From assembly GCF_000519305.1 (NCBI RefSeq), contig NZ_JAFG01000005.1, positions 252,018 through 316,017 on the forward strand: a stretch of 64,000 nucleotides of DNA, given 5' to 3'. Below the pieces are notes generated by a model that worked only from the letters and a program-made list of their open reading frames with translations, made no database searches and was not told the origin of the DNA. The position numbers were made by a program, and so were the translations under genes. The stretch's first letter is position 1. Every line of letters begins with the position of its first letter. Below are positions 1-10,519 of this stretch, one piece after another. The stretch comes from Mesorhizobium ciceri WSM4083 (GTDB lineage Bacteria; Pseudomonadota; Alphaproteobacteria; Rhizobiales; Rhizobiaceae).

Positions 1-482
1 GGGGTCATGCTCGGCCCTTTGCCTTCGAACGGGGTTATGTTGCCGGCACCGGCATCCGCCGTTTTCTGTGCGGCACGCAACCGGTCCTGTCGATGCGGGC
101 GCTCAAAGGCGCGCTTGCCATCTGGAGCGACGTCGACATGGCGGCATTGCGGAAGAAGAGCGTCGCACTGACAGAACTGTTCATCCAGCTCGTCGAAGCC
201 AGGTGCGGCGCCTACGGTCTCACGCTGGAGACCACCCGCGACGCGACCATGCGCGGCAGCCAGGTGTCGTTCCTTCACGATCACGGCTATCAAATCATGC
301 GGGCGCTGATCGAGCGCGGCGTCATCGGTGATTTTCGCGCGCCATCGACCATCCGTTTCGGCTTCACGCCGCTCTATGTCGGCTACAAGGATGTTTGGCT
401 GGCGGTTGAGGTGCTGGAAGACATTCTGCGCACGGGTGCATGGAAGGACCAGCGTTTCGCCGTCAAGGAAGCCGTTACCTGA
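1..482 (+). CDS. kynU: Kynureninase, C-terminal part (5' end outside window)
   Basis: An open frame enters from the left edge and stops with TGA at 480-482, leaving about 160 C-terminal residues. Near the start it reads GTGIRRFLCGTQPVLSM, and further on RGSQVSFLHDHGYQIMRAL, both typical of the C-terminal lobe of kynureninase. This PLP enzyme cleaves kynurenine or 3-hydroxykynurenine to anthranilate or 3-hydroxyanthranilate plus alanine in tryptophan breakdown. The PLP lysine and the N-terminus lie outside the window. No partner kyn gene is visible, and a long non-coding stretch follows. The family call is good; the gene symbol rests only on the C-terminal third. Confidence 0.85.
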   Translation, partial: GHARPFAFERGYVAGTGIRRFLCGTQPVLSMRALKGALAIWSDVDMAALRKKSVALTELFIQLVEARCGAYGLTLETTRDATMRGSQVSFLHDHGYQIMRALIERGVIGDFRAPSTIRFGFTPLYVGYKDVWLAVEVLEDILRTGAWKDQRFAVKEAVT

Positions 483-890
483 CGCCACGATCCCCGCGAT
501 TTGCCGTCGCCGCCCTTACTGCCCGGCAGACGACCGAGGGCTGAATTTCCAGCCACAAATGCCAACAGACGTTGGCGTTTTGGCTCCGTTTCGTTCACGG
601 CAAACGAACGTCCCGAAGATTGATATCGCCCCTTGTGGAGGTCGATCGGCAGATAATGCCAAGCCTTGGCAGAGGATGAGCCACAGGTCATTAACCATAA
701 TAATTTCAATGTAGCAGGCGCATCGCCGTGCCAACGCCTGTCGATCGCGACCCGCTGGCAGGCGCCAAATAATTTCAGCAGCCTTAACAAATTCATTAAA
801 CTTTAAACGGTTGCAGAACACAACTGGAACAGATAGTGTTTGTTCTGGGTTTGTTTTTCGATTCTGGTTTCAGGTAATCTGGGGGCCGCC
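483..890. other. Intergenic region between kynU and lexA
   Basis: This 408-bp stretch holds no convincing gene. Open frames on both strands are short, lack ribosome sites and have no recognisable protein features. It becomes AT-rich from about 690 on. The last 80 bases carry the lexA promoter and SOS boxes, which are listed separately. Confidence 0.6.
811..856 (+). promoter_or_regulatory. lexA promoter with two SOS (LexA) boxes
   Basis: The sequence GAAC-N7-GAAC at 816-830 is the direct-repeat SOS box known for alphaproteobacteria. It lies inside a likely promoter, TTGCAG (811-816), 17-bp spacer, TAGTGT (834-839). A second, imperfect box in the opposite orientation, GTTC-N7-GTTT, follows at 842-856. 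LexA bound here would block RNA polymerase, giving the usual autorepression. The first box is an exact match; the second is an inference. Confidence 0.8.
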
Positions 891-1631
891 ATGCTGACAC
901 GCAAGCAACATGAACTGCTGATGTTCATCCATGAACGCCTGAAGGAGAGCGGCATTCCGCCATCCTTCGACGAGATGAAGGAGGCGCTCGACCTTGCCTC
1001 CAAATCCGGGATCCATCGGCTGATCACGGCGCTGGAGGAACGCGGCTTCATTCGCCGGCTGCCCAACCGGGCACGCGCGCTGGAAGTGCTGAGGCTGCCG
1101 GACTCGATCGCGCCAGGCCTCAACGCGGCAAAGAAGTTTTCGCCAAGCGTCATCCAGGGCAGTCTCGGTCAGGGTGGTGCCCTTGGCCGGCAGATCAAGC
1201 CGGCGCCTTCGCGGATGCCTTCGCCCGGCAATGACGACGATGCGGTCTCCGCCGTGTCGATCCCTGTGATGGGCCGCATCGCCGCCGGTGTGCCGATCGA
1301 TGCCATCCAGCATCAGACACATTCGATCTCCGTGCCGCCGGACATGATCATGGGCGGCGCGCACTATGCGCTGGAGGTCAAGGGCGACTCGATGATCGAC
1401 GCCGGCATCTTCGACGGCGACACCGTCATCATCCGCAACGCCGACACCGCCCAGCCTGGCGAGATCATCGTGGCGCTGGTGGATGAAGAGGAAGCGACGC
1501 TGAAGCGGTTCCGCCGCAAGGGCGCATCGATTGCTCTCGAAGCCGCCAATCCAGCCTATGAAACCCGTATTTTCGGGCCGGACAGGGTCAAGGTGCAAGG
1601 CAAGCTCGTTGGCCTGATCCGCCGCTACTGA
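891..1631 (+). CDS. lexA: LexA repressor (SOS response regulator)
   Basis: A 246-residue cytoplasmic repressor that silences DNA-damage genes and cleaves itself when RecA filaments form. The N-terminus ([17 protein letters not shown]) is the winged-helix DNA-binding domain, with the recognition helix around residues 27-48. The C-terminal S24 peptidase domain shows the Ala132-Gly133 cleavage site in RIAAGVPI, Ser167 in GDSMID and Lys205 in EATLKRF. I chose the ATG at 891 because upstream in-frame codons run through the promoter and SOS boxes. A linker of about 50 residues separates the domains, somewhat longer than in E. coli but usual in rhizobia. Its last 7 bases overlap the end of the convergent comEC. 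Confidence 0.95.
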   Translation: MLTRKQHELLMFIHERLKESGIPPSFDEMKEALDLASKSGIHRLITALEERGFIRRLPNRARALEVLRLPDSIAPGLNAAKKFSPSVIQGSLGQGGALGRQIKPAPSRMPSPGNDDDAVSAVSIPVMGRIAAGVPIDAIQHQTHSISVPPDMIMGGAHYALEVKGDSMIDAGIFDGDTVIIRNADTAQPGEIIVALVDEEEATLKRFRRKGASIALEAANPAYETRIFGPDRVKVQGKLVGLIRRY

Positions 1632-4087
1632 GGCGGCTGCGTTTCAGCCACTGGCTTCTCGGGTCTCTTGAAGGGTGGCAGCCCCCTCGCCTCGCGCGAG
1701 AATTTGCGTTGCGCATGCCAGGGCCGATATGGGCTATCCACGGCGAAGCTGATCGTCGCCGGCGTGGTCGCCGATTGGCGATCGAAGAAGACCGCGGCAC
1801 TGCCTTTGCGAGCCAGTTGCCGCTTGGTGATGACGAGAACCAGGGGGTTGTGACAGGCGTCATAGGCCGTCGCGTCATTGATGACGATCAGCTCGGCGAA
1901 ACCGCAGGCCTTCCATGTGTCCTTGCGATCCTCGACGTAAGCAATGATCGCACCGGACGTGTGCCTGGCCACGCAAACGCCTGAGGAGCAATAGAACGGC
2001 GATCCCGGCGGTAGCTCAACGGCATCCGCGACGTCGAATTGCCCATCGCTGTTGTCGAACACCTCCGGAACGACGATGGTTTCGGATGTCAGCGCGCGCT
2101 TCCAGTTGTCGACGGTGAATTCGTTCGGCCGTGCGCGGCTGACGGCGAGTTCGCCACCGCCGATCGGCAAGGCGACCAGTCGGGCGTCCTCCGAGATCAG
2201 CACATCCGGCGTGCGCGTATCCGAGACCGTCAGCAGGCCGGCAATCGCGAATGGAAGAGCCGCAAGCCGCAGCCATGTCGTCGCCATCGTCGCGATGACC
2301 AAGGCAATCGCCACCAGCAGGACAGACTGTTGGGAGATCAGCCCCACTCCATCGACAGGCGAACGCTCGGAGATCCACCCCGATATGGCGATCATCGCCG
2401 TCAGCCCCTTACCCATCAGGTAGAGAGCCGGCCAATCCAATCCGAAAGGCATCAGCAGCGCGCTGGCGACGGCCAGGAACATGACGACGGTGACGATCGG
2501 CATTACCGCGAGATTGGCAAACAGGCTGAGCGGCGAGACACGCTGAAAATGCCAGATCGCAAACAATGCGGTCGCGCTGCCAGCGATGATCGAGGTCATG
2601 GCAAGGCCGGTTGCCGCCAGCAGGAATTTTCGCGTCAGGAAACCGGGCATGGATCGCTTTGGCGGCGGCGGTCTTGCTTTTCCCGCGCGGTGATCGGCCC
2701 AGCCGGCATAGGCGCCGACCAGAGCCGCGGTCGCTGCGAACGACATCTGAAAACTCGGGCCGACCACCTCGTGCGGCGACACCACGATGACGGCAATCGC
2801 CGAGATCGCCAGATTGCGCATGGTGAGTGCTGCTCGATCGAACAGCACGGCAATCAGCATCACCGCCAGCATGATGAAGCTGCGCTCGGCGGCAACGACG
2901 ACTCCAGAGATGATGAGATAGGCCGCGATCGAGAACAGTGCGGCGGCAGCGGCATACTTCTTGACCGGGCGACGCGCGGAAAAGTCGGGAAACAAGGCGA
3001 AGGCGCCGCGCAGCAATCCCATGATGGTGCCCGCGACCAACGCCATGTGCAGTCCCGAAATGGAGATGATGTGGTAGATGCCGGTCCGTCGCATCGCCTC
3101 GTTGATCTCATCGGGAATGCCGGCGCGCACGCCGACGATGAGCGCCGCGGCGATCTCGCCTTCGGCGCCGCCGACGCTGGCCCTGATATGGTCGGCGATA
3201 CCTTCACGTGCTTTTTCCACGCTGGAGGAAATTCGGGCCGACAGCGGCATGTCGCCATCGTCGCTAACGACAAGCTTTGGATTGCCGAGAAAGAATCCGC
3301 TGCCGCCGATGCCGGCAAAATAGCTGTCGAAGGAGAAATCATAGCTGTCCGGCCGCACCGGCCCGGTCGGCGGCAAAAGCTTGGCATATCCGGTGATGAG
3401 GGAGCCGGCGGTCACGTCAGCCGGGATCTTGCGTGCCGAAAGCCGCACACGTTCCGGCGCATAGCGCAGTTTCGGCCGGGCGGTCGAGGTCACGTCGATG
3501 GTCAGCCGGATACGACCGCTCTCCATACGGTCGAGTGAAACGACGCGGCCGGTCACCTGCGTCGAGATTTCCGAACCCAGCATCTGCGTTCCCGCCCGCC
3601 ATGTCTCGACCTTTGCGGCGAGCAGGCCGAGCGCGCACAAAAGTGCGGCCATGGCGCACAGATGGGTCCTTGGCCATGAACGCGAGACCAGCGCACAGAT
3701 CCCCGTCAGAATGACAACCGCGACAGGTCTCGCAAAGTCAGGCTCCGCCGCCAGCGAAAAATAGCCGATCGCTCCGATCGCCAGGCAGACCGGCACCAGC
3801 AGGAAGGCTACGCCCCGGTCGAGTTCCAGGCTCGCCGCCATGTTCACACTGTGGCGCAGGCGAGGCAGTGATGTCAGGCCGATCTGCCGGCGCACGCGCA
3901 CGATCCTGCCGGTTTCGGCAACAGGAACAGAGGCGGCGACATCCGCTTGCAAGGGCGCCTTGCCGGGATCCGGCACGAGGGGCGACGGCGACGGCAACGA
4001 GGCCGGCAGAGGCGCAAACAGGGACCGTTCGCTGACGCCAATGGCAGCGTCCTCGCCCTGATCCGAGCCCCAGCCTCGTCCAGCCAT
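1625..4087 (-). CDS. comEC: ComEC/Rec2-family DNA-uptake channel protein
   Basis: An 820-residue polytopic inner-membrane protein of the ComEC/Rec2 family, the channel that takes single-stranded DNA into the cell in competent bacteria. After a proline-rich tail come a DUF4131-like segment and the ComEC_N core with its hallmark around [18 protein letters not shown], then several hydrophobic helices. The last 200 residues sit where other ComEC proteins have a metallo-beta-lactamase domain, but I see no HxHxDH motif there. The ATG at 4087 has AAGGGG eight bases upstream; a GTG at 4114 is an alternative with a weaker site. It is divergent from gltX. dprA is also in this window near 50 kb, but natural transformation cannot be inferred from these two genes alone. 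Confidence 0.88.
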   Translation of the reverse strand: MAGRGWGSDQGEDAAIGVSERSLFAPLPASLPSPSPLVPDPGKAPLQADVAASVPVAETGRIVRVRRQIGLTSLPRLRHSVNMAASLELDRGVAFLLVPVCLAIGAIGYFSLAAEPDFARPVAVVILTGICALVSRSWPRTHLCAMAALLCALGLLAAKVETWRAGTQMLGSEISTQVTGRVVSLDRMESGRIRLTIDVTSTARPKLRYAPERVRLSARKIPADVTAGSLITGYAKLLPPTGPVRPDSYDFSFDSYFAGIGGSGFFLGNPKLVVSDDGDMPLSARISSSVEKAREGIADHIRASVGGAEGEIAAALIVGVRAGIPDEINEAMRRTGIYHIISISGLHMALVAGTIMGLLRGAFALFPDFSARRPVKKYAAAAALFSIAAYLIISGVVVAAERSFIMLAVMLIAVLFDRAALTMRNLAISAIAVIVVSPHEVVGPSFQMSFAATAALVGAYAGWADHRAGKARPPPPKRSMPGFLTRKFLLAATGLAMTSIIAGSATALFAIWHFQRVSPLSLFANLAVMPIVTVVMFLAVASALLMPFGLDWPALYLMGKGLTAMIAISGWISERSPVDGVGLISQQSVLLVAIALVIATMATTWLRLAALPFAIAGLLTVSDTRTPDVLISEDARLVALPIGGGELAVSRARPNEFTVDNWKRALTSETIVVPEVFDNSDGQFDVADAVELPPGSPFYCSSGVCVARHTSGAIIAYVEDRKDTWKACGFAELIVINDATAYDACHNPLVLVITKRQLARKGSAAVFFDRQSATTPATISFAVDSPYRPWHAQRKFSREARGLPPFKRPEKPVAETQPPQ

Positions 4088-4189
4088 CGGGTCTGCCCCT
4101 TGCGCCCTCGACACCCTATGCTACATGAACGCGCAAAGCGCGAAAGTCCGCGCGACCGCACCCCGCTTCAGATGGTTTCCGAGAGTTCC

Positions 4190-5614
4190 ATGTCCGACAA
4201 GGTCGTCACCCGTTTTGCCCCTTCGCCCACCGGCTATTTGCACATAGGCGGCGCGCGCACGGCGCTGTTCAACTGGCTGTATGCAAAGCACACCGGCGGC
4301 ACGATGCTGCTGCGCATCGAGGACACTGATCGCGAACGCTCCAATGAAGCCGCGACGGCTGCCATCCTCGACGGGCTTTCCTGGCTTGGCCTGAGCTGGG
4401 ACGGCGAGCCGGTGTCACAGTTCGAGCGTGCGCCGCGCCACCGCGAGGTGGCCGAGGAACTCGTACGCATGGGCAAGGCCTATTATTGCTACGCCACGCC
4501 AGCCGAATTGGAGGCAATGCGCGAGGCCGCCAGAGCCAAGGGGCTGCCGCCCCGCTATGACGGCCGCTGGCGCGACCGCGACCCCTCTGAGGCGCCCGCA
4601 GGCGTTAAGGGCGCCATCCGCATCAAGGCGCCGACCGAAGGCGAGACCATCGTCCATGACCGTGTCCAGGGCGACGTGCGCTTTCCCAACAAGGATCTCG
4701 ACGACTTCATCATCCTGCGTTCGGACGGCAACCCGACCTACATGCATGCCGTCGTCGTCGATGATCATGACATGGCCGTCACCCACATCATTCGCGGCGA
4801 TGATCATCTGACCAATGCCGCCCGCCAGACCGTCATCTACAACGCCATGGGCTGGGACGTGCCGTCCATGTCGCATATCCCGCTGATCCACGGCGCCGAT
4901 GGCGCCAAGCTGTCGAAGCGGCACGGCGCACTTGGCGTCGAGGCCTATCGCGCCATGGGCTACCTGCCGGAGGCGCTGCTCAACTACCTGGCGCGCCTCG
5001 GCTGGAGCCATGGCGACGACGAGATCATGTCGATCAAGGATATGATCTCGTGGTTCGATATCGGCGACGTCAACAAGGGCGCGGCGCGCTTCGACTTCGC
5101 CAAGCTGGAAGCGATCAACGGCGCGCATATGCGCCGCATGAGCGATGCCGAGCTGTTCGACATCTTCATCGCCACCCTGCCCTATCTCGAAGGTGGCCCG
5201 GCGATCGCCGCCCGCCTGAACGACAGCACCAAGGCGCAGTTGCTGGCAGCGCTTCCGGGCCTGAAGGAGCGCGCCAAGACGCTGGTCGAGCTCGTCGATG
5301 GCGCGGCCTTCCTGTTCGCCACGCGACCGCTGCCGATCGACGACAAGGCGGCCCTTCTGCTCACCGACGATGCCCGCAAGATCCTGCGCAGTGCTCACGA
5401 AGCTTTGAACGGGCTTGCGGGTGACTGGACAGCCGCCTCGGCGGAGGCGGCGATCCGCGAGGTGGCGGCGGCCGGCGGCCACAAGCTCGGCGCGGTGGCC
5501 CAGCCTTTGCGCGCCGCTTTGACCGGCAAAAGCACCTCGCCGGGCGTATTCGATGTGCTCGCCGTGCTCGGCCGCGAGGAAAGCCTGGCACGCATCTCAG
5601 ATCAAATCGATTAG
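4190..5614 (+). CDS. gltX: Glutamyl-tRNA synthetase
   Basis: A class I aminoacyl-tRNA synthetase of 474 residues that charges tRNA-Glu. In bacteria without GlnRS it also mischarges tRNA-Gln for the GatCAB amidotransferase, two subunits of which are encoded near 40-42 kb. The HIGH-type motif appears in [18 protein letters not shown] near the N-terminus, and the KMSKS-type motif as [13 protein letters not shown] prefer the ATG at 4190 ([13 protein letters not shown]); an in-frame ATG at 4172 would add six residues. Rhizobia often carry two gltX copies, and I cannot tell which paralogue this is. It is divergent from comEC. Confidence 0.95.
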   Translation: MSDKVVTRFAPSPTGYLHIGGARTALFNWLYAKHTGGTMLLRIEDTDRERSNEAATAAILDGLSWLGLSWDGEPVSQFERAPRHREVAEELVRMGKAYYCYATPAELEAMREAARAKGLPPRYDGRWRDRDPSEAPAGVKGAIRIKAPTEGETIVHDRVQGDVRFPNKDLDDFIILRSDGNPTYMHAVVVDDHDMAVTHIIRGDDHLTNAARQTVIYNAMGWDVPSMSHIPLIHGADGAKLSKRHGALGVEAYRAMGYLPEALLNYLARLGWSHGDDEIMSIKDMISWFDIGDVNKGAARFDFAKLEAINGAHMRRMSDAELFDIFIATLPYLEGGPAIAARLNDSTKAQLLAALPGLKERAKTLVELVDGAAFLFATRPLPIDDKAALLLTDDARKILRSAHEALNGLAGDWTAASAEAAIREVAAAGGHKLGAVAQPLRAALTGKSTSPGVFDVLAVLGREESLARISDQID

Positions 5615-5799
5615 GAGCAAACTGGCCCAAGAAGATTGGCATTGAAAGGCGGGTTTCGCAGTGCAACATTAGGCCTTGGCCCAATCTGGCACGCACCTCC
5701 TGAAATGCGGTGGCGAATACGCGCATTGCGGTGATTTTCGACGTGTCGCTCTGCAGAATTTTGCCTTTGCCGGCATGAGGAAACAAGAAGGAGTTTGCA

Positions 5800-7128
5800 A
5801 TGACCGAAGCTGCGAAAAAAATGGATTTGGGCGGCAAGACCCAGGAGGCCACGGCAACGCTTGCATTCGCCGGCAAGACCCATGAATTCAAGGTGCGAAG
5901 CGGTTCGGTCGGGCCTGATGTCATCGACATCGCCTCGCTCTACTCCACCACCGGCGCTTTCACCTACGATCCCGGCTTCACCTCGACGGCAAGCTGCGAG
6001 TCCGAAATCACCTTCATCGACGGCGACGCCGGCATCCTCCTCCACCGCGGCTATCCGATCGACCAGTTGGCCGAACATGGCGACTTCCTCGAGGTCTGCT
6101 ATCTCCTGCTCTACGGTGAATTGCCGACCAAGGCGCAGAAGGACGATTTCGACTATCGCGTGACGCGCCACACCATGGTGCATGAGCAGATGTCGCGCTT
6201 TTTCACCGGCTTCCGCCGCGACGCGCATCCGATGGCGGTGATGTGCGGCGTGGTCGGCGCGCTGTCGGCCTTCTATCACGACTCCACCGACATCTCCGAC
6301 CCCTACCAGCGCATGGTTGCCTCCATGCGGCTGATCGCCAAGATGCCGACGATCGCGGCGATGGCCTACAAGTACCACATCGGCCAGCCGTTCATTTACC
6401 CGAAGAACGAACTGAACTTCGCCGCCAACTTCCTGCACATGTGCTTTGCCGTGCCGTGCGAGGAATACAAGATCAACCCGGTCCTGGCGCGCGCCATGGA
6501 GCGCATCTTCATTTTGCACGCCGACCACGAGCAGAATGCCTCGACCTCGACCGTTCGCCTCGCCGGCTCCTCGGGCGCCAACCCGTTTGCGTGCATCGCC
6601 GCCGGCATAGCCTGCCTGTGGGGACCCGCGCATGGCGGCGCCAATGAAGCGGCGCTCAACATGCTTGGCGAGATCGGCCATGTCGATCACATCCCCGAAT
6701 TCATCGCCCGCGCCAAGGACAAGGACGACCCGTTCCGCTTGATGGGCTTCGGCCACCGCGTCTACAAGAACTACGATCCGCGCGCCAAGATCATGCAGAA
6801 GACGGCACATGAGGTTCTGGGCGAGCTCGGCATCAAGGACGACCCGCTGCTCGACATCGCCATGGAGCTGGAAAAGATCGCGCTGACCGATTCCTATTTC
6901 ATCGAGAAGAAGCTCTACCCGAATGTCGACTTCTATTCCGGCATTACGCTGAAGGCGCTGGGCTTCCCCACCACCATGTTCACCGTGCTGTTCGCGGTCG
7001 CCCGCACCGTCGGCTGGATCGCGCAGTGGAAAGAAATGATCGAGGATCCGCGCCAGAAGATCGGCCGCCCGCGCCAGCTCTATACCGGTGCGCCCGAGCG
7101 TGATTACGTGCCGATCGCCAAGCGGTGA
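5800..7128 (+). CDS. gltA: Citrate synthase
   Basis: A 442-residue hexameric-type citrate synthase that condenses oxaloacetate and acetyl-CoA as the first step of the TCA cycle. The catalytic regions are visible: [18 protein letters not shown] with the first active-site histidine, [11 protein letters not shown] with the second, and [15 protein letters not shown] with the arginine and following aspartate region. The start ATG has AAGGAG seven bases upstream. The 185 bp between gltX and this gene leave room for its own promoter. A strong hairpin terminator follows within 20 bases of the stop. Confidence 0.97.
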   Translation: MTEAAKKMDLGGKTQEATATLAFAGKTHEFKVRSGSVGPDVIDIASLYSTTGAFTYDPGFTSTASCESEITFIDGDAGILLHRGYPIDQLAEHGDFLEVCYLLLYGELPTKAQKDDFDYRVTRHTMVHEQMSRFFTGFRRDAHPMAVMCGVVGALSAFYHDSTDISDPYQRMVASMRLIAKMPTIAAMAYKYHIGQPFIYPKNELNFAANFLHMCFAVPCEEYKINPVLARAMERIFILHADHEQNASTSTVRLAGSSGANPFACIAAGIACLWGPAHGGANEAALNMLGEIGHVDHIPEFIARAKDKDDPFRLMGFGHRVYKNYDPRAKIMQKTAHEVLGELGIKDDPLLDIAMELEKIALTDSYFIEKKLYPNVDFYSGITLKALGFPTTMFTVLFAVARTVGWIAQWKEMIEDPRQKIGRPRQLYTGAPERDYVPIAKR

Positions 7129-7146
7129 TCGAGGCTGTCTGGACTG

Positions 7147-7177
7147 AAAAAAGGCGCCCTCAGGGCGCTTTTTTTAT
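7147..7177. terminator. Bidirectional terminator between gltA and lpxB
   Basis: A run of six A, the stem GCGCCCT/AGGGCGC with a very short loop, and a run of T form a rho-independent terminator. Because A-tract and T-tract flank the stem symmetrically, it should work for both gltA (+) and the lpxB end of the lipid A operon (-). The lpxB stop codon at 7160-7162 lies within the hairpin loop region. Confidence 0.85.
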
Positions 7178-8332
7178 GTGACGAAGCACAACGCCTGCCG
7201 CTATCTCGCCGGAAGGCTTGTCGGTCGCCATACGCCGCGTGATCTCGGCAAAGCCTTGCTTCTGCCAGGCGCGATAGGCAGTGTCTGAAAACAGCGCCTC
7301 GAGCTGCCGCGCCAGATAGCGCGGCCGCACATATTGGTTGTAGTGCTCCGGCACCAGCGGCTGATCCGCGATCAGGTTGGGCAAGGCAGCACTCCACACC
7401 GTGACCAGCCCCTGGACCATTCGCATGACTGGATCAAGCCTGTAGCAAGAGATCATCGGCACGCCCGACAGGGCCAATTCCAGCGACACCGTTCCCGATG
7501 CAATCAGCGCCGCATCCGCCTTGCCGAAGGTCTGCCATTTGCGCTCGGGATCGAGGATGATCTCTGGTTTTTCATCCCAGCGCGCGACCGAGGTCCTGAC
7601 CAGATCGGCGACATGCGGCACCGTCGGCAGAAGCAGGCGCAAGCGGTGTCCGCGCGCGCGCAGGATCGACATTGTCTCGCCGAACGGACCGATAAGCCTG
7701 CTCACCTCGCTGCGCCGCGAGCCGGGCAGGACAAGCAGTGTCTTGACGCGATCCCCCGACAGGTCGCGCGGCAGGCTTTGCGCCTTGGCGGCACCCAGCA
7801 CGCCTGGATCATGCGCGAGGCGATGTCCGACATAAGTGCCGGGCGGGCCGCCCAGGCGGCTCAGTTCCTTCACTTCGAAAGGCAGGATGCAGAGAATATG
7901 GTCAATATAGGGCTTCATTGCCACCGCCCTGCCCGGTCGCCACGCCCAGACACTTGGGCAGACATAGTGGATGATCGGTATGGCCGGATCCGTGGCGCGG
8001 ACCTTCCTGGCCACACGCAGCGAAAAATCCGGGCTGTCGATGGTGATGAGGCAGTCGGGTTTTTCAGCCGCGACAGCACTTGCCGTCTGGCTGATCCGCC
8101 GCATCAGACGCGGCAGATCGCGCAGGATGGCGCTGAGCCCCATCAGCGCGATCTCAGCCCCGTCGAATAGCGGGACCAGCCCAAGCGCCTGCAAATGACG
8201 CCCGCCAATGCCGACAAGCCTGATATCGCGACCTGTTGCACGCTTCAACGCCCCGATAATATCGGCGCCGAGCAGGTCGCCGGATTCCTCTCCGGCGACG
8301 ATGGCGATCCTCAGTGGGGTTTCACCGGCCAT
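7160..8332 (-). CDS. lpxB: Lipid-A-disaccharide synthase
   Basis: A GT19-family glycosyltransferase of 390 residues. It joins UDP-2,3-diacylglucosamine and lipid X into the tetra-acylated disaccharide of lipid A on the cytoplasmic face of the inner membrane. The N-terminal AIVAGEESGDLLGADI motif and later VLPGSRRSEVSRL are typical. The ATG at 8332 has GGAG seven bases upstream; a GTG six bases earlier is possible. It overlaps the end of lpxI, which supplies one of its substrates, so the two are probably translationally coupled. It is the last gene of the leftward cluster. Confidence 0.95.
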   Translation of the reverse strand: MAGETPLRIAIVAGEESGDLLGADIIGALKRATGRDIRLVGIGGRHLQALGLVPLFDGAEIALMGLSAILRDLPRLMRRISQTASAVAAEKPDCLITIDSPDFSLRVARKVRATDPAIPIIHYVCPSVWAWRPGRAVAMKPYIDHILCILPFEVKELSRLGGPPGTYVGHRLAHDPGVLGAAKAQSLPRDLSGDRVKTLLVLPGSRRSEVSRLIGPFGETMSILRARGHRLRLLLPTVPHVADLVRTSVARWDEKPEIILDPERKWQTFGKADAALIASGTVSLELALSGVPMISCYRLDPVMRMVQGLVTVWSAALPNLIADQPLVPEHYNQYVRPRYLARQLEALFSDTAYRAWQKQGFAEITRRMATDKPSGEIAAGVVLRHIKKAP

Positions 8333-9233
8333 GCGCACGCTCCATGGCAGGCAGACCGATCACAAACAGGCCAAGCGCGTCGGCGCGCGCAATGACGACA
8401 GGACCTTCCAGAACCAGTGAGCGGCCGGCTTCGACGGCAATGCCGACCAGTCCGGCAGAATGCGCTGCCTCGACCGTTTGCGGGCCTATCGAAGGCAGAT
8501 CGGCTCGCAGTTCCTGCCCCGGCTTCGCGCATTTGACAAGGACGCCACGCGTCCTGCCGGCAAGCCTGCCATGGCTGCGCAGTTCCTTTGTCCGCTGGAG
8601 CAACCCGTCAGTCCCCTCGATGCCCTCCAGGGCGATGGCGCGACCACCAATAGCGATCGCCGCCTGACCAATATCGAGCGCGCCGATGGCTTTCGCAGCC
8701 TCGTAGGCGGCTTCGATGTCACGTCGATCCGATTTCAGAGGCGCAGCCTTGGTCAGCACACCCTCGACAGCGACAAGATCTGGCACGACCTGGTGGGCGC
8801 CGACGACCTTGATACCGCGAGCCTCGAGACCGCGTGTCAGGAGCTTCAGCAAGCCGTCGTCGCCGCGGGCGAGCGCCACCATCAGTGTGGGTATCAGCGA
8901 AAGCAGGCCGAAGCTCAACCGCATGTCGGTCAGTTTCGGCCGGCGTCTGATCTCACCGGCCAGCACAAGGTGGGTGATCTTCCGGCGTTTCAGCAATGAA
9001 GCCAGCGCGCCGATCTGTTCGAGAGCAAGGCTTTCATGCTCATATCTGTAAAGTTCGGATCCACGGTCGACCTCGCCTTCGACCATGACGATGAAGGGTG
9101 GATGTCGATGCCTCTCGAGACCTTCGGCGACTTCCACCGGAAGATGACCGCCGCCGGCGATGACGCCTACCCTGGCGCCTGGTGCGAGAACGAGACCAGC
9201 GGTCTCAGTCTTCGTCATCGACATCGTCGCCAT
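8322..9233 (-). CDS. lpxI: UDP-2,3-diacylglucosamine pyrophosphatase LpxI (DUF1009)
   Basis: The alphaproteobacterial replacement for LpxH: it hydrolyses UDP-2,3-diacylglucosamine to lipid X and UMP. The N-terminal GARVGVIAGGGHLPVEVAEG and the C-terminal VGIAVEAGRSLVLEGPVV are family hallmarks. Several in-frame starts are close together (9233, 9224, 9218); I chose 9233 because AAGGG lies five bases upstream. With any of these the start overlaps the end of lpxA, and the end overlaps lpxB, consistent with one operon running lpxD-fabZ-lpxA-lpxI-lpxB. Confidence 0.93.
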   Translation of the reverse strand: MATMSMTKTETAGLVLAPGARVGVIAGGGHLPVEVAEGLERHRHPPFIVMVEGEVDRGSELYRYEHESLALEQIGALASLLKRRKITHLVLAGEIRRRPKLTDMRLSFGLLSLIPTLMVALARGDDGLLKLLTRGLEARGIKVVGAHQVVPDLVAVEGVLTKAAPLKSDRRDIEAAYEAAKAIGALDIGQAAIAIGGRAIALEGIEGTDGLLQRTKELRSHGRLAGRTRGVLVKCAKPGQELRADLPSIGPQTVEAAHSAGLVGIAVEAGRSLVLEGPVVIARADALGLFVIGLPAMERAHGR

Positions 9234-10038
9234 CGCCGCCCTTGAGCGACGGCACAGCATAGTGCCGCTTGCCGCGACTGGTGATGAAATCGATGATCTT
9301 CATGGCTGTCGGCGACGACGCGAACTCCGCCTTGGCGAACTCGATGTTCTCGCCAACGGTGCGGGAACGATCGAAGATCATCCTGTAAGCCTTGCGCAGC
9401 ACAAGGATTTCGGACCTCGGCAGGCCGGAGCGCTTGAGGCCGATGATGTTGAGACCGCGCAGGCTGGCGCGGTTGCCGACCGCGATGGCAAAGGGGATGA
9501 CATCGCCGACGATCGCGGAGCAACCGCCCAGAAAGGCGTTGTCGCCGATGCGGACAAACTGATGCACTGCGGTCAGGCCGCCGATATAGACATTGTTGCC
9601 GACCTCGCAGTGGCCGCCCAGCGTTGCGCCATTGGCGAACGTCGCATTGTTGCCGACGACGCAATCATGGGCGATATGGGCGTAGGCAAGGAAATTGCCG
9701 TTGTCGCCGACCGTCGTCTCGCCACGGCTGGAATCGGTACCGAGATGCATGGTCACGCCTTCGCGGATCGTGCAGTTCCTGCCGATGACCAGGGTGGTTC
9801 GGCCGCCCTTGTGCTTGGTGTTCTGCGGCGGCGCGCCCAATGTCGCCATCGGGTAGACCTTGGTCGAGGCGCCGATTGACGTCGCGCCCATCACCGAGAC
9901 ATGACTGACCAGTTCGACGTCGTCGCCAATCACCACATCGGCGCCGACATGGCAGAACGGCCCGATGCGCACACCTTGGCCGATTTTGGCGCCTTCCTCG
10001 ACAATGGAGGAAGCATGGATGGATGTCTTGATTTTCAT
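9205..10038 (-). CDS. lpxA: UDP-N-acetylglucosamine O-acyltransferase
   Basis: First enzyme of lipid A synthesis: transfers a 3-hydroxyacyl chain from acyl carrier protein to UDP-GlcNAc. The 277-residue protein is built mostly of left-handed beta-helix hexapeptides (for example IGPFCHVGADVVIGDDV, VGNNATFANGATLGGHCEVG) followed by a helical tail. The catalytic histidine lies in the FLAYAHIAHDCVVGNN segment. The C-terminus is unusually acidic (GGDGDDVDDED). The ATG at 10038 is preferred over a GTG two codons earlier. It sits 13 bases after fabZ. Confidence 0.95.
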   Translation of the reverse strand: MKIKTSIHASSIVEEGAKIGQGVRIGPFCHVGADVVIGDDVELVSHVSVMGATSIGASTKVYPMATLGAPPQNTKHKGGRTTLVIGRNCTIREGVTMHLGTDSSRGETTVGDNGNFLAYAHIAHDCVVGNNATFANGATLGGHCEVGNNVYIGGLTAVHQFVRIGDNAFLGGCSAIVGDVIPFAIAVGNRASLRGLNIIGLKRSGLPRSEILVLRKAYRMIFDRSRTVGENIEFAKAEFASSPTAMKIIDFITSRGKRHYAVPSLKGGDGDDVDDED

Positions 10039-10051
10039 AAGCACTCGATCG

Positions 10052-10519
10052 TCAGTCGCTGGTGACCATCATGGCTGAAATCTCGGCCTCGGCCGCCTTG
10101 GCGCCGTCGACCATGGCTTCACAAGCGAATTTGAGCAGGTTGCCGCGTTTCTTGATTTTCTTGACATAGATCTTCAACTGGTCGCCGGGAACGACCGGTT
10201 TGCGGAATTTGGCGTTGTCGATGGTCAGGAAATAGACCAGCGACGGCTTTTCGGTACCCAGGCTGCGGATACAGATGGCGCCGGCCGTCTGCGCCATCGC
10301 CTCAACGATGAGCACACCCGGCATGACCGGCTGCTCTGGGAAATGGCCCTGAAAATGCGGCTCGTTTATGGTCACGTTCTTGATGCCGACGGCGGATTCG
10401 TCGCCATCGATGTCGACGATACGATCGATCATCAGGAACGGATAGCGGTGCGGCAGGAGCTTCATCAGCCCCATGATGTCGACCGCTTCCAGCGTCGTCG
10501 ACGCGATCATGTCAGCCAT
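10052..10519 (-). CDS. fabZ: 3-hydroxyacyl-ACP dehydratase FabZ
   Basis: A hot-dog-fold dehydratase of 155 residues that turns 3-hydroxyacyl-ACP into trans-2-enoyl-ACP in fatty acid elongation. The signature [20 protein letters not shown] contains the catalytic His59, with Glu73 in the helix that follows. FabZ and LpxA/LpxD compete for the same 3-hydroxyacyl-ACP pool, which fits their shared operon. The start overlaps the lpxD stop by eight bases. Confidence 0.95.
   Translation of the reverse strand: MADMIASTTLEAVDIMGLMKLLPHRYPFLMIDRIVDIDGDESAVGIKNVTINEPHFQGHFPEQPVMPGVLIVEAMAQTAGAICIRSLGTEKPSLVYFLTIDNAKFRKPVVPGDQLKIYVKKIKKRGNLLKFACEAMVDGAKAAEAEISAMMVTSD

Noticed and set aside
2039..3538. 499-codon open frame on the + strand
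   Set aside because: It is antisense to comEC, has Arg/Asp/His-rich composition typical of high-GC shadow frames and no ribosome site.
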